Shown here piece after piece: positions 25,796 to 37,374 of a stretch of 64,000 nt of DNA (position 1 is the first letter of the stretch; each line of letters begins with the position of its first letter). Source of the DNA: Herbaspirillum sp. LeCh32-8 (GTDB lineage Bacteria > Pseudomonadota > Gammaproteobacteria > Burkholderiales > Burkholderiaceae_D); assembly GCF_017814915.1 (NCBI RefSeq), contig NZ_JAGIPZ010000012.1, forward strand, positions 1 to 64,000, read 5' to 3'. The notes under the pieces were generated by a model that searched no databases, had not been told where the DNA came from, and saw only the letters and a program-made list of their open reading frames with translations. The translations under genes and the position numbers were made by a program.

Positions 25796-26779
25796 TCAAT
25801 CAGAAAACGGCGACAAGCCGGCGACAATGCGCAAAGCCGGCTCCAGCGAGGCCGGCAACATCGGTCCGTGCGCCATGCCGGGGAAGATGCGCAACGTCAC
25901 CTCCAAACCATCGCGCTGCTTCAGCCTGGCGGCAAGATCCGACAGGGCTGAGGGCGGCAGCGATGCGCGCGCGGCGATCGCCGGCGGCGGCGCGGCCTGT
26001 GCATTGGCGCCGGGCGCGGCACGATGCTCGCGCCGCTCGGCGTCGCCCGCCATCAGCCACAACCTGACCCCGGCTGCCTTCGCGGCCCGGGCCGGCGCGC
26101 CGGCAAAGCGCTTTTCCTCCCCCAGCACCACGCCCTGCTGCCACCATAGCGACGGACTGGCGGCGATGTAGGTCGAGAACAGGCGCGCACGAGTGAACAG
26201 CGTATGCAGCACGAACAATCCGCCGTAGGAGTGCCCCCACAGCGCCAGGCGGGCGGGGTCGAGCGGCGCCATCGCACGCGCGCGCGGCAGGATGGCTTGC
26301 TCGATCAGATCCAGGAACACATCGGCGCCGCCGCCCTTGCGCCCGCGCCCTGCCTCATCGTCGGTTTGACCGGCGGGAATCGGCGGCGTGTAGTCGTAAG
26401 CGCGTGCGTTGACGTCGAAGCGCAGTTCGGTGTCGTAGCCGATGGCCACGATCACCGGCGGGCTGCCGGCATCCAGCGCCTGCAACTGGCGCTCGTCGAT
26501 GGAGGCCAGTGCGGCATTGCCGTCAAGCGCGAGGATGGCCGGGTAGCCGGACGCCGGCGCCGCTCGGCGCGGGATCGCCAGCATCACGCGGTAGCCGCGT
26601 TCGCCGTCGGCCGAGCGCAGCGCGAATCGTTCAAAACGGTAAAAGGCCGAGCCGGTGTCGGCGATGGTCGGCCCCAGCTTGCGCGACAGGTCGGGTTGCG
26701 CATCGGCGATCGCCGGCGCGAAGGCGCACAGCAAGGCGGCCGCCAACAGGCGGCGGCGCGGAGTGAAAATGTCGGTCAC
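25796..26779 (-). CDS. Exported enterochelin-esterase-like hydrolase (IroE/Fes fold)
   Basis: A 327-residue alpha/beta hydrolase. A GTG start at 26779 gives a clean signal peptide (RRRLLAAALLCAFAPAIADA). The nucleophile motif is WGHSYGGLFVLHTLF, with YIAASPSLWWQ after it and a late His in FPGMAHGPM. These are features of periplasmic siderophore esterases. It lies 130 bases downstream of the TonB receptor gene on the same strand. A role in hydrolysing imported ferric siderophore is inferred from context. A longer frame to 26887 has no signal peptide at its start and is less likely. Confidence 0.82.
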   Translation of the reverse strand: MTDIFTPRRRLLAAALLCAFAPAIADAQPDLSRKLGPTIADTGSAFYRFERFALRSADGERGYRVMLAIPRRAAPASGYPAILALDGNAALASIDERQLQALDAGSPPVIVAIGYDTELRFDVNARAYDYTPPIPAGQTDDEAGRGRKGGGADVFLDLIEQAILPRARAMAPLDPARLALWGHSYGGLFVLHTLFTRARLFSTYIAASPSLWWQQGVVLGEEKRFAGAPARAAKAAGVRLWLMAGDAERREHRAAPGANAQAAPPPAIAARASLPPSALSDLAARLKQRDGLEVTLRIFPGMAHGPMLPASLEPALRIVAGLSPFSD

Positions 26780-26908
26780 GGCAATATCGTCAGCGGTGAA
26801 AGAGATGGAGCAGCACGGAGCAACATGGAACAACGAGGTGCGGCTTTGGGCATGCCATGCCGCTCCGTGCGGATGGGCCGACCGCATGATTGCGTCAGCC
26901 CCGCCGGA

Positions 26909-28987
26909 TCAGAAGCGTTGCGTCAGGCTCACCCACAGGCGACGGCCGTCGCCCACGGTGTTGAAGCTCTGCTCGTCCAGGCGCTTGTCGGTGATGTTGT
27001 AGATCGCCGCGGCGACGCTGGTCATCTTGCTGATGTCGTAGGTGGTGCCGATGTCAGCCAGCGTGTAGGCCTTGTATTCCTTCACGCCCGAAGACGAGAT
27101 CGTGGTGCCGGCGGTGCCCACGCGCGCCGCGGCGTTGACTTCCTTGCCGTGGTAGTTGAGCGCGCTCCACAAGGTCCAGGCGTCTGACTGCTTCCAGTCC
27201 GCACGCACGTTGAACATGTGCTTGGGCGTACGGGCCAGCGCGTAGCCGTCATAGTTGCCGCCCTTCTGGCGCGAGTCGGTATAGGTGTAGTTCGACTTCA
27301 GCGCCAGGCGGCCGGTGGCCTGCCAGCGGCCCGTCAGCTCCAGGCCCTTGATGGTGGCGCGGTCGACGTTGTAGCTGTACCAGAGGCGATAGTTGTTGTT
27401 GGCCGACCAGCGCGCGATGGAGCCGTCGGCGTTGTACACCAGCGCGTTGCTGACCTTGTCCTTCAGGTCGGTATAGAACAGCGTGGCGCCGCCGGACAGG
27501 CCGGACTTGTTGTCCCACAGCGCGGCCAGCTCGTAGCTGGTGCTGGTTTCCGGCTTCAGGTTGGGGTCGCCGATGATCACGCCGCAGGTGCCGGTGGGGC
27601 CGACGGTACAACCGGCGCCGCCGGTGGTGTAGGCGTAACCCGGGGCGATGGTGCGGATTTCAGGCGCACGAAAGCCGCGCGACACGCCGCCCTTGATGGT
27701 CAGCTGGTCGGTGCCGTGCCATACCGCATACAGGCGCGGGCTCCAGTGGTTGCCGTAGATCTCGTGGTTGTCCAGGCGCAGGCCGCCGGTCAGCGCCAGC
27801 TTGTCGGTCAGCTTCCATTCGTCTTCCACGAACAGCGCCTTTTGCGTGATCTTGAAGTCGCGCACGAGGGTCGAGCTCACGCCCGGATTGACGTCGGTCA
27901 GCGTGGCCTCGTTCCATTGGCCGCCCATCACCAGCCAGTGCGCGCCCAGCGGCACCGAGAGCTTGCCGTCCATGACCAGGTTTTCGATCTTGGGCGAGCG
28001 CGTAGCCTGGGTAAAACGGTCGCTGCCGACCGGGCTTTCGGTGAAGCTGCGGCGCTGCGCCTTTTCAAACGAGATCGACACATCCGACGTGGCCCAGCCG
28101 TAACGGCCGGTGTGCGACAGCGACATGTGGTCGCGCGGGTTCTCGGTATAGGTGTCGGCGGTGGTCGCGGTGGAGGCCAGCGTGTGATAGGACGAACCGT
28201 CCCGGCGCACCTGCGAGGTGCCGATCTCGGCCAGGATGTCGTGGTCCTTGTTGGGCGTGAGCGACAATCGCGCGGTGAAGTCGGTGTCCAGCGCCTTGGT
28301 GTTGCCGTTGAGGATGCGGTCTTCCTGGCGCTTGTAGACCTTGCCCCACATCTGCAGGCCCAGCACGTCGGTGGCGATCGGGCCGTTCACGTAGAACTGG
28401 CCCTGGTAGGAGTCGCCGGAATTGTCGTGCTGCTGCAGCGTGGTGTCGGCCGTGACCGAGCCGCCCCACTTGCCGGCGACCTTCTTGGTGATGATGTTGA
28501 TCACGCCGCCCATAGCGTCGGAGCCGTACAGCGACGACATCGGCCCGCGCACCACCTCGATGCGCTCGATCGCCTCCAGCGGCGGGATGTAGCTTTGCTC
28601 GAAACCGGCGTTGCCGTTGGTGCGCGCGTCACGCGTGCTCTGGCGCTTGCCGTCCACCAGGATCAGGGTATAGGCGCCGGGCATGCCGCGGATGAAGATA
28701 TCCTTTTCGGCCGACGAGCCGGTGATGGTCACGCCTTCCACATCGGCCAGGGCGTCGGTCAGGTCGCGGAATTGTTTCTTCTTCAGCTGCTCCGGCGTGA
28801 TGACGCTGATGCTGGCGGGCGCATCGACGACTTCCTGTTCGAAGCCGGTGGCGGTCACCACCACTTCCTTCAATCCCTCCGACGAAGCGGCCTGCGCCAG
28901 CGCGCCGCCGGCCATCATGGCCAGGGCGACGGCCACCGCTGCTGCGGCAGCTGCGCGCGCCGGCTTGAATTCCTGTTTCGATTGCAT
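26909..28987 (-). CDS. TonB-dependent siderophore receptor (CirA/FepA-like)
   Basis: A 692-residue outer-membrane receptor. The start at 28987 has GGGGA at good spacing; an upstream TTG lies inside that site. The signal peptide ends near ALAQAAS. The TonB box EVVVTATG follows, then the plug domain (DAPASISVITPEQLKKKQFR, IFIRGMPGAYTLILVDGKRQ, IERIEVVRGPMSSLYGSDAM) and a 22-strand barrel ending in WVSLTQRF, with the terminal Phe. The plug style matches catecholate-siderophore and colicin I receptors. A Fur-box-like site lies 155 bases upstream. Confidence 0.93.
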   Translation of the reverse strand: MQSKQEFKPARAAAAAAVAVALAMMAGGALAQAASSEGLKEVVVTATGFEQEVVDAPASISVITPEQLKKKQFRDLTDALADVEGVTITGSSAEKDIFIRGMPGAYTLILVDGKRQSTRDARTNGNAGFEQSYIPPLEAIERIEVVRGPMSSLYGSDAMGGVINIITKKVAGKWGGSVTADTTLQQHDNSGDSYQGQFYVNGPIATDVLGLQMWGKVYKRQEDRILNGNTKALDTDFTARLSLTPNKDHDILAEIGTSQVRRDGSSYHTLASTATTADTYTENPRDHMSLSHTGRYGWATSDVSISFEKAQRRSFTESPVGSDRFTQATRSPKIENLVMDGKLSVPLGAHWLVMGGQWNEATLTDVNPGVSSTLVRDFKITQKALFVEDEWKLTDKLALTGGLRLDNHEIYGNHWSPRLYAVWHGTDQLTIKGGVSRGFRAPEIRTIAPGYAYTTGGAGCTVGPTGTCGVIIGDPNLKPETSTSYELAALWDNKSGLSGGATLFYTDLKDKVSNALVYNADGSIARWSANNNYRLWYSYNVDRATIKGLELTGRWQATGRLALKSNYTYTDSRQKGGNYDGYALARTPKHMFNVRADWKQSDAWTLWSALNYHGKEVNAAARVGTAGTTISSSGVKEYKAYTLADIGTTYDISKMTSVAAAIYNITDKRLDEQSFNTVGDGRRLWVSLTQRF

Positions 28988-29141
28988 GTTGCTATTCCCC
29001 AAGGTGTTGGTCTGATGTCGCCCTTCCTGCCAACACCACGTTTTTCATGGGCGCAGCCATACCCTCACGGGACGCGCAAGTCGCCCGCAAAGCCGCGCCG
29101 GTATTGGGTTAGAGGCAGGAAGGAATTTTTCTGAAATTTGC

Positions 29142-29162
29142 AAATGAGAATTATATTCATTT
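29142..29162. promoter_or_regulatory. Fur-box-like operator between the TonB receptor and two-component genes
   Basis: The 15-base core TGAGAATTATATTCA matches the Fur 7-1-7 pattern with three mismatches and is flanked by AAA and TTT, giving a larger palindrome (AAATGA...TCATTT). It lies between divergent genes starting at 28987 and 29261, so it could control either or both. It shares TGAGAAT with the site at 25675-25689. Confidence 0.65.
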
Positions 29163-29260
29163 AAAATTGGAAAAAGTTTGTCAAAGTGTGGCAAGCGGTC
29201 CATGTGACTGGAGACAGCGGACCGCCCCAAGCCGCCGGACGCAATACGGGAAGGAACATC

Positions 29261-30049
29261 ATGCAAGCGCAACGTCATATCCTGGTGGTGGACGACCATC
29301 TCGACATCTGCGAGCCGCTGGCCGCCTATCTGCGCCGCCAGGGCATGCAGGTCAGCATGGCGCTCAACGCCGCCCAGGCGCGCCGCCTGCTGCAACAGCA
29401 AAGCTTCGACCTGGCCGTGCTGGATGTGATGATGCCGGGCGAGGACGGCCTCTCGCTGTGCCGCCATATCGGTGAACAGTTCGGCACGCCGGTGATCCTG
29501 CTGACCGCGATGTCTTCCTCGGCCGACAAGGTCAACGGCCTGGAAACCGGCGCCGACGACTACATCGTCAAACCCTTCGACCCGCAGGAACTGGTAGCGC
29601 GCATTCGCACCGTGCTGCGTCGTATCCGGCGCAGCCTGCCGCATGCGGCCCCGGCCGCCGAGGCGGTTGCCGGCGCTGTCACGTCGCATGCCGCGCCGGC
29701 GCAAGGGCTCGACCAGGCGATCCGCCGCTATGTCTTCGACGAGTGGACGCTGGACGTCGAGCGACGCGAGCTGCGTGACCGCGAGGGTGCGGCCGTGACC
29801 TTGTCCAGCGTCGAGTACCGCCTGTTGCGCGTGCTGGTCGAACATCCCAACACCGTGCTCTCGCGCGACAAGCTGCTGGACCTGACCGCCGGCGCCGACG
29901 CGCTGGCCTTCGACCGCAGCATCGACAGCCAGGTCAGCCGCCTGCGCAAGAAGCTGGAGCCGGACCCGCGCCACCCCAGCCTGCTCAAGACCGTGTGGGG
30001 CAACGGCTACCTGTTCGCCGCCCAGGTCAGCGCCGAGTGCGCCTCATGA
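29261..30049 (+). CDS. OmpR-family response regulator
   Basis: A 262-residue regulator. The receiver domain has Asp11, Asp12, the phospho-acceptor Asp55 (AVLDVMMPGEDG) and a conserved Lys in DDYIVKPFDP. A variable Ala-rich linker of about 40 residues follows. The winged-helix domain (VTLSSVEYRLLRVLVEHPNT, SIDSQVSRLRKKLE) is of OmpR/PhoB type. The start at 29261 has AAGGA. Its stop overlaps the kinase start (ATGA). Divergent placement from the TonB receptor suggests control of that locus. Confidence 0.92.
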   Translation: MQAQRHILVVDDHLDICEPLAAYLRRQGMQVSMALNAAQARRLLQQQSFDLAVLDVMMPGEDGLSLCRHIGEQFGTPVILLTAMSSSADKVNGLETGADDYIVKPFDPQELVARIRTVLRRIRRSLPHAAPAAEAVAGAVTSHAAPAQGLDQAIRRYVFDEWTLDVERRELRDREGAAVTLSSVEYRLLRVLVEHPNTVLSRDKLLDLTAGADALAFDRSIDSQVSRLRKKLEPDPRHPSLLKTVWGNGYLFAAQVSAECAS

Positions 30050-31395
30050 AACTGTGGCCGCGCACCATGGCAGGCCAGCTGATCGGCCTGCTGTTGCTGG
30101 GACTGGTGGCGGCGCATGCGATCGGCCTGTCGATCTCGCTGACCAATGGCGAGCACATCCATTCCATTTCACGCGACCAGATGATCGAGCACGCCGCCGT
30201 CGCCTGGCGCCTGGCCCGCTTGCCCGAAGCGCAGGCCCGACAGGCGCTGGCCAGCGCGCGCGACGACAACGCCGACTACCGCCTGGGGCAGCAGCCCGAC
30301 GTCAGCGAAGGCAGCGAACAGGGTTACGACCAGGACGTGATCACCGCCAAACTGGGCAAGTTGCTGGCGCTGCCGGCCGAATCCATCCGCGTGAGCCTGG
30401 TGCGCCACGATGCGCGCAACGGCGACCTGCGCATCGCCATGCGCACGCCGGACGGCCGCTGGCTCAACACGCTGCAGCATCCGGTGATGTCGCAGGCGTG
30501 GATGCGCCCGCTGCGCTTCTCGGTGCCGGTCAGCACCTTGCCGGTGCTGGTGATCGTGTTCCTGTTCGTGCGCCGCATCCTGCGCCCGATCAAGGCGCTC
30601 ACCCATGCCGCCGAGCGCGTCAGCCGCGGCGAGCAGGTCGATCCGCTGCCCGTCACCGGTCCCGCCGAGGCGCGCGAGGTCACCATGGCCTTCAACCTGA
30701 TGCAGGAACGCCTGCGCCGCTTCGTGGAAGACCGCACCCGCATGCTGGGCGCCATCAGCCACGACCTGCGCACGCCGATCACCTCGCTGCGCCTGCGCGC
30801 CGAACTGGTGGACGATCCGGCATTGCGCGCGGCGATGGTGCGCACGCTGGAAGAGATGCGGGTGATGGTGGAAGAAACCCTGCGCTTTGCGCGCGACGAC
30901 GCCCGCAATGAAGACACGCGCGAGATCGACCTGCAAGCGCTGCTGCGCGACGTGGTGGAAGAGCAGCTGGCCCAGGGACGCGACGTGCAGCTGCGCAGCG
31001 ATGTGACCGGCGCCCTGCCCTACCGCTGCCGCCCGGTGAACCTGAAGCGCGCCTTGTCCAATCTGGTCGACAACGCCGTGCGCTACGGCCAGCGCGCGCG
31101 GCTGGCGCTCTCCCGCGGCGATGGCCTGGCCTTGCAGATCCATGTCGACGATGACGGCCCCGGCATCGCCGTCGACAAATTGCAGGAGGTGTTCAAACCC
31201 TTCGTGCGGCTGGATCCCTCGCGCAGCCGCAACGGCGACACCGGCAAGGATGGCAAGGATGGCGGGAGCGTCGGCCTCGGGCTGGCCATCGCGCGTTCCT
31301 GCGTGGAAGCGCACGGCGGCCGGCTAGAGCTGGAAAACCGCGACGGCCGGGAACGCCCGGCCGGCCTGCGCGCGGTGATCAGCCTGCCGGCCTGA
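30046..31395 (+). CDS. Sensor histidine kinase
   Basis: A 449-residue membrane kinase. Membrane helices at about 10-32 and 160-177 enclose a periplasmic sensor of about 125 residues. A HAMP domain follows (RRILRPIKALTHAAERVSRG). His239 in the H-box (ISHDLRTPITSLRLR) is the phosphorylation site. The ATPase domain has NLVDNAVRYG, DDDGPGIA and GLGLAIARSCVEAHGG. It overlaps the response regulator by 4 bases. The ligand is unknown; the neighbours suggest an iron- or siderophore-related signal. Confidence 0.92.
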   Translation: MKLWPRTMAGQLIGLLLLGLVAAHAIGLSISLTNGEHIHSISRDQMIEHAAVAWRLARLPEAQARQALASARDDNADYRLGQQPDVSEGSEQGYDQDVITAKLGKLLALPAESIRVSLVRHDARNGDLRIAMRTPDGRWLNTLQHPVMSQAWMRPLRFSVPVSTLPVLVIVFLFVRRILRPIKALTHAAERVSRGEQVDPLPVTGPAEAREVTMAFNLMQERLRRFVEDRTRMLGAISHDLRTPITSLRLRAELVDDPALRAAMVRTLEEMRVMVEETLRFARDDARNEDTREIDLQALLRDVVEEQLAQGRDVQLRSDVTGALPYRCRPVNLKRALSNLVDNAVRYGQRARLALSRGDGLALQIHVDDDGPGIAVDKLQEVFKPFVRLDPSRSRNGDTGKDGKDGGSVGLGLAIARSCVEAHGGRLELENRDGRERPAGLRAVISLPA

Positions 31396-31415
31396 GGCGG
31401 GAGTGCATCAGTACA

Positions 31416-32087
31416 TCAGCGCAGCAGCTCGTACGGGCCGCCACGCTCCAGCGCACGTTGATAGGCGGGACGCGCGTGGATCGCTTCCAGGTATTTCAGC
31501 AAGTTGGGATAGCGACCATCCAGCCCGCCGCGCGAGCGCAGCCCCTCGACCGGGAAACTCATCTGGATATCGGCAGCGCTGAAGTCCTTGCCCGCGAACC
31601 AGCCCTCACGCCCCAGCTCATCTTCCATGAAGCGCAGGTGGCGCTCCAGCTGCGGCGCGATGAAGCGCCCCTTGAAGCCGCCCGCGATCAGCTTGGCCAC
31701 CGGCCGGATCAGCGCCGGCACCGCCATGGGCAGGCGGCTGAAGATCAGTTGCAGCAACAGCAAGGGCATGGCCGACCCCTCGGCGTAATGCAGCCAATAG
31801 CGATAGCGCAGCCGCTGCGGCGTGCCGGCCGCGGGCAGCAGACCGCTGGCCGCGCCGTAGCGCTCCAGCAGGTATTCGACGATGGCGCCGGACTCGGCCA
31901 CGGTCAGCTCGCCATCGGTGATCACCGGCGACTTGCCCAGCGGATGCACCGCGACCAACTCCCGGGGCGCCAGCATGGTCTTGGGGTCACGCTGGTAGAA
32001 CTTGATCTCGTATTCCAGACCCAACTCTTCCAGCAGCCACAGCACCCGCTGCGAGCGCGAGTTGTTCAGATGATGCACGGTGATCAT
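31416..32087 (-). CDS. Glutathione S-transferase
   Basis: A 223-residue GST. The N-terminal thioredoxin-fold domain has a catalytic-type Ser in LNNSRSQRVLWLLEEL, the cis-Pro in GKSPVI and the glutathione gamma-Glu contact LTVAESGAIVEYL. The C-terminal helical domain includes WFAGKDFSAADIQMSFPVE. The substrate is unknown. It is convergent with the sensor kinase and divergent from the MocR-type gene. GGA lies shortly before the start. Confidence 0.9.
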   Translation of the reverse strand: MITVHHLNNSRSQRVLWLLEELGLEYEIKFYQRDPKTMLAPRELVAVHPLGKSPVITDGELTVAESGAIVEYLLERYGAASGLLPAAGTPQRLRYRYWLHYAEGSAMPLLLLQLIFSRLPMAVPALIRPVAKLIAGGFKGRFIAPQLERHLRFMEDELGREGWFAGKDFSAADIQMSFPVEGLRSRGGLDGRYPNLLKYLEAIHARPAYQRALERGGPYELLR

Positions 32088-32143
32088 GGTCGGCGTCCTT
32101 TTTTGTAAAATGCGGGCTACAACTCTAACACCAGCCCCTCGCT

Positions 32144-33586
32144 ATGGCCGTCACGCCCCTTTACAAGCTCTTCGCCGACCAGTTGGCCGCCTCCATCCGC
32201 GAGGGCGTGCTGCAGCCGGGAGAGCGCATCGCCTCCGTGCGCATCGCCAGCCAGCAGCACAAGGTCAGCGTGACCACCGTGGTGCGCGCCTATGAGCTGT
32301 TGGAAAGCCGCGGCATCATCGAGAGTCATCCGCAGTCCGGCTACTTCGTGCGCGAGCAGGCGCAGCCGGTCGACAAGCCCGCGGCCAAACGCGAAGTCCA
32401 CCAAAACAACCCTGCCTGGCAACAGTCGACCGAGGTCGATGTCAGCCGGCTGGTGCTGGCCACGCTGAAGACCATCCAGCAGGACGGTACCGTGCCGCTG
32501 GGTTCGCCCTACCCCAATCCGGCCCTGTTCCCCTCGCAACGGGTGGCGCAATACGCCGGCAAAATCACCCGCAACGCCAGCCAGTCCAGCGTGTTCGATG
32601 ACCTGCCGCCGGGCCATCCCGACCTGCTGCGCCAGATCGCGCGTCGCTATCTGGAAAACGGCCTGAAGGTCGACCCCGAGGAAATCGTCATCACTGTCGG
32701 CGCCACCGAGGCCATCAACCTGTGCCTGCAGGCGGTGGCGCGCCCGGGCGACACGGTGGCGGTCGAGACGCCGACCTTCTACGCCATGCTGCACGCAATC
32801 GAGCGCCTGGGCATGCGGGCGCTGGAGATCCCCACCGATCCGCAGCGCGGCATCGACGTCGACGCGCTGGAAGAGCTCACCCGCACCCAGCCGGTGGCGG
32901 CCTGCATGGTGATGCCCAATTTCCAGAACCCGCTGGGCTTCCAGATGCCGGACGCCAACAAGGAAAAACTGGTGCGCCTGGCCGAGCGGCTGCAGATGCC
33001 GGTGATCGAGAACGCCGTCTACAGCGAGCTCTACTACGGCAACGCGCATCCGTCCTCGCTGAAGAACTACGACCGCGAGGGCCTGGTGCTGCACTGTTCC
33101 TCGTTCTCCAAGAGCCTGACCTCGGCCTACCGCATCGGCTGGGCCATGCCGGGACGCTTTCGCGAGCAGGTGGAAAAGCTGAAATTCCTCAACACCCTGG
33201 CCACGCCCACCGCGCCGCAACGCGCGATCGCCGAGTACCTCACGCAAGGCGGCTACGAGCGCCATCTGCGCCGCGTGCGCCGCGCCTTTGCGCAGCAGCG
33301 CGACCTGATGCGCCACTTCGTGCTGCGCTTCTTCCCGGCCGGCACCAGTGTGTCGGAGCCGGAAGGCGGTTATGTGTTGTGGGTGGAATTGCCGTCCGGA
33401 GTGGACGCGATGGAGCTGTACCGCCGCAGCCTGGCGCTGGGCATCACGGTGGCGCCGGGACGCATCTTCGCGGCGACCAACCGCTACAGCCATTTCATCC
33501 GGCTCAACTACAGCTACCCGTGGTCGCGGGAGATCGAGCAGGCCTTGAAGCTGGTAGGGAAACTGGTGGAAGAACTGGCGGGATGA
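32144..33586 (+). CDS. MocR-type regulator: GntR helix-turn-helix fused to an aminotransferase-like domain
   Basis: A 480-residue PdxR/GabR-like protein. The N-terminal GntR helix-turn-helix (residues 2-75) includes LQPGERIASVRIASQQHKVS. The fold-type I domain shows PPGHPDLLRQIARRYL, MPNFQNPLG and the PLP-binding Lys in SSFSKSLTSAYRIGW. The segment that normally supplies the Asp contacting the PLP ring nitrogen (usually EDDVY) reads ENAVY here, with Asn in that position. PLP may still bind, but transaminase chemistry would be altered. The target genes may be the adjacent GST. Confidence 0.88.
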   Translation: MAVTPLYKLFADQLAASIREGVLQPGERIASVRIASQQHKVSVTTVVRAYELLESRGIIESHPQSGYFVREQAQPVDKPAAKREVHQNNPAWQQSTEVDVSRLVLATLKTIQQDGTVPLGSPYPNPALFPSQRVAQYAGKITRNASQSSVFDDLPPGHPDLLRQIARRYLENGLKVDPEEIVITVGATEAINLCLQAVARPGDTVAVETPTFYAMLHAIERLGMRALEIPTDPQRGIDVDALEELTRTQPVAACMVMPNFQNPLGFQMPDANKEKLVRLAERLQMPVIENAVYSELYYGNAHPSSLKNYDREGLVLHCSSFSKSLTSAYRIGWAMPGRFREQVEKLKFLNTLATPTAPQRAIAEYLTQGGYERHLRRVRRAFAQQRDLMRHFVLRFFPAGTSVSEPEGGYVLWVELPSGVDAMELYRRSLALGITVAPGRIFAATNRYSHFIRLNYSYPWSREIEQALKLVGKLVEELAG

Positions 33587-33635
33587 ATATCAAGCGCCGC
33601 AACTAATCGAGCTTGATCAAGGAGCAAGCTCCTAT

Positions 33636-33750
33636 AACGACGCTGGCTCCCTGCTTTCGCAGGGACGACATTTCGGGGCGTACTTGAACCGCTTGCGGTG
33701 AAAGCTTCTCCTGCTTGTCGTTCCTGCGAACGCAGGAACCCGGTGTCGTT
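33636..33750. repeat. Inverted pair of dispersed palindromic units
   Basis: Unit one (33636-33669, AACGACGCTGG start) has the stem TCCCTGC/GCAGGGA. Unit two (33717-33750) is reversed and ends in GTCGTT, with the stem TTCCTGCG/CGCAGGAA. Each unit is 34 bases; the spacer is 47 bases. The stem sequences differ from those at 8954, but pairing is kept on both sides. Confidence 0.75.
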
Positions 33751-33822
33751 CGTCGCAAGCAACTCCGGCCAACCAGCACCAAAGTGCTCACGAAGCTGGA
33801 GCATCGTCTACAACGGTTAAAA

Positions 33823-34125
33823 TCAGCCGCCAGACGAAGGCATCAACAACTGCGCGCGGCCCGTACCATCCTCATTCAACTCCACCTTGACGACACCCGC
33901 CTCCTCCAGCGCGGAGAGAAAGCGGCGCAACGTGCTCATGCGCAGCTGGGTGCGTTTGGACAGCCGCGCCAGCGACAACGGCGCACCGTCGTTGCGTTCG
34001 TAGTCGGCTTGCAGCTCGTTCAGGATGGTCAGCACTTCGGCCGGCAAACCCAGCCCGGCCGCATCATCGCCCTCGCCTTGCAATTCGGCGTCGGCGGGAT
34101 GCAGTGGATGGACGTCGCCGGCCAT
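33823..34125 (-). CDS. Small winged-helix protein paired with the YdeP-type molybdoenzyme
   Basis: A 100-residue protein with a winged-helix core (LPAEVLTILNELQADY, LSLARLSKRTQLRMSTLRRF, LEEAGVVKVEL) like MarR-type DNA-binding domains. The first 20 residues are acidic and His/Pro-containing (MAGDVHPLHPADAELQG). It begins 10 bases after the stop of the molybdoenzyme gene, with no obvious ribosome site of its own, so it may be translationally coupled. It is likely a regulator or a small partner of that enzyme; this is inference. Confidence 0.72.
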   Translation of the reverse strand: MAGDVHPLHPADAELQGEGDDAAGLGLPAEVLTILNELQADYERNDGAPLSLARLSKRTQLRMSTLRRFLSALEEAGVVKVELNEDGTGRAQLLMPSSGG

Positions 34126-34135
34126 GATCAGGCGA

Positions 34136-36463
<2,328 letters not shown>

Positions 36464-36716
36464 GATCTCGTTGCGCTCGCGGCGCTCTGTGCGGATTGAT
36501 TCCAGTGTTCAAAGTCTAGAATAGGCAATCCCCGGCAGGTATGCACAGAAACCCCGGCAGCCACAGAGTACAGTGCGGCGCAAGCGCTCTGCTCAACCGC
36601 ACTTGTCATTTAGGCATGCCCGCGCGATGAATTTTCGCTTCCGATGCGCGTATCAGCCTTGGTATCCGGTCATTGGCCGTCCAACAAAAGTGGCGCCATC
36701 CCTCGCAACCCTCTGC

Positions 36717-36811
36717 GTCGTTCCGGCGCAGGCCGGTGTCGTTGGTGGCACGAGATTGGCAGCGGAGAAGCGCGGCGAACGACGCTGGGCCCTGACCTTC
36801 GTCAGGACGAC
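36717..36811. repeat. Inverted pair of dispersed palindromic units, reversed order
   Basis: Here the GTCGTT-type unit comes first (36717-36743, shortened by 7 bases in one arm) and the AACGAC-type unit second (36778-36811, stem CCTGAC/GTCAGG). The order is opposite to that at 8954 and 33636. The surrounding 395-base gap (36464-36858) between the molybdoenzyme start and the lrp end has no other gene. Confidence 0.65.
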
Positions 36812-36858
36812 GTCGAGACCAAGTCCAGCACCTCCTCCTGAGGGGACCGCAACGGAGA

Positions 36859-37347
36859 TCAATCATCCAGCGGCAGCGCCAGCGTCTCCTTGATCTCCTC
36901 CATCACCACATAGCTCTTGGACTGCGCCGCCCCCGGCAGTTGCAGCAGGATGTCGCCCAGCAGCTTGCGGTACTCGGCCATGCCGCGGATGCGCGCCTTG
37001 ATCAGGTAGTCGAAGTCGCCCGAGACCAGGTGGCATTCCTGCACCTCGGGAATGCGCAGCACCTCGCGTCGGAACTGCTCGAACATGTTGCCCGACTTGT
37101 GGTTCAGCGTGATCTCCACGAACACCAGCAGCGTCGCCCCCAGCGCCTCCGGATTGACCCGCGCGTAGTATCCGGTGATGACGCCGTCGCGCTCCATGCG
37201 GCGCACCCGCTCGATGCACGGCGTGACCGACAGGCCGACCTGCTCGCCCAGCTCCTTCATGGAGATGCGGCCGTCCTTTTGCAGGGCGGCGAGGATGCGG
37301 TGATCGAGCTTGTCCAGGGTGCGGACGGACTGCTGCTGGGTTCTCAT
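36859..37347 (-). CDS. lrp: Lrp/AsnC-family regulator next to dadA
   Basis: A 162-residue Lrp. The helix-turn-helix region (LDKLDHRILAALQKDGRISM, then LGEQVGLSVTPCIERVRRME) and the RAM ligand domain (PEVQECHLVSGDFDYLIKAR) are complete and close to enterobacterial Lrp. It is divergent from dadA, which encodes D-amino acid dehydrogenase; Lrp-type control of the dad genes is known in other proteobacteria. Two copies of CAATATCAT in the shared intergenic region are candidate binding sites. A role in alanine or leucine response is inferred. Confidence 0.92.
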   Translation of the reverse strand: MRTQQQSVRTLDKLDHRILAALQKDGRISMKELGEQVGLSVTPCIERVRRMERDGVITGYYARVNPEALGATLLVFVEITLNHKSGNMFEQFRREVLRIPEVQECHLVSGDFDYLIKARIRGMAEYRKLLGDILLQLPGAAQSKSYVVMEEIKETLALPLDD

Positions 37348-37374
37348 GGCTTTTTCTCGTCAAAAGGAATTTCG

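Noticed and set aside
27218..29134. Long plus-strand open frame opposite the TonB receptor
   Set aside because: Antisense shadow; no domain or ribosome site, while the receptor has a signal peptide, plug and terminal Phe.
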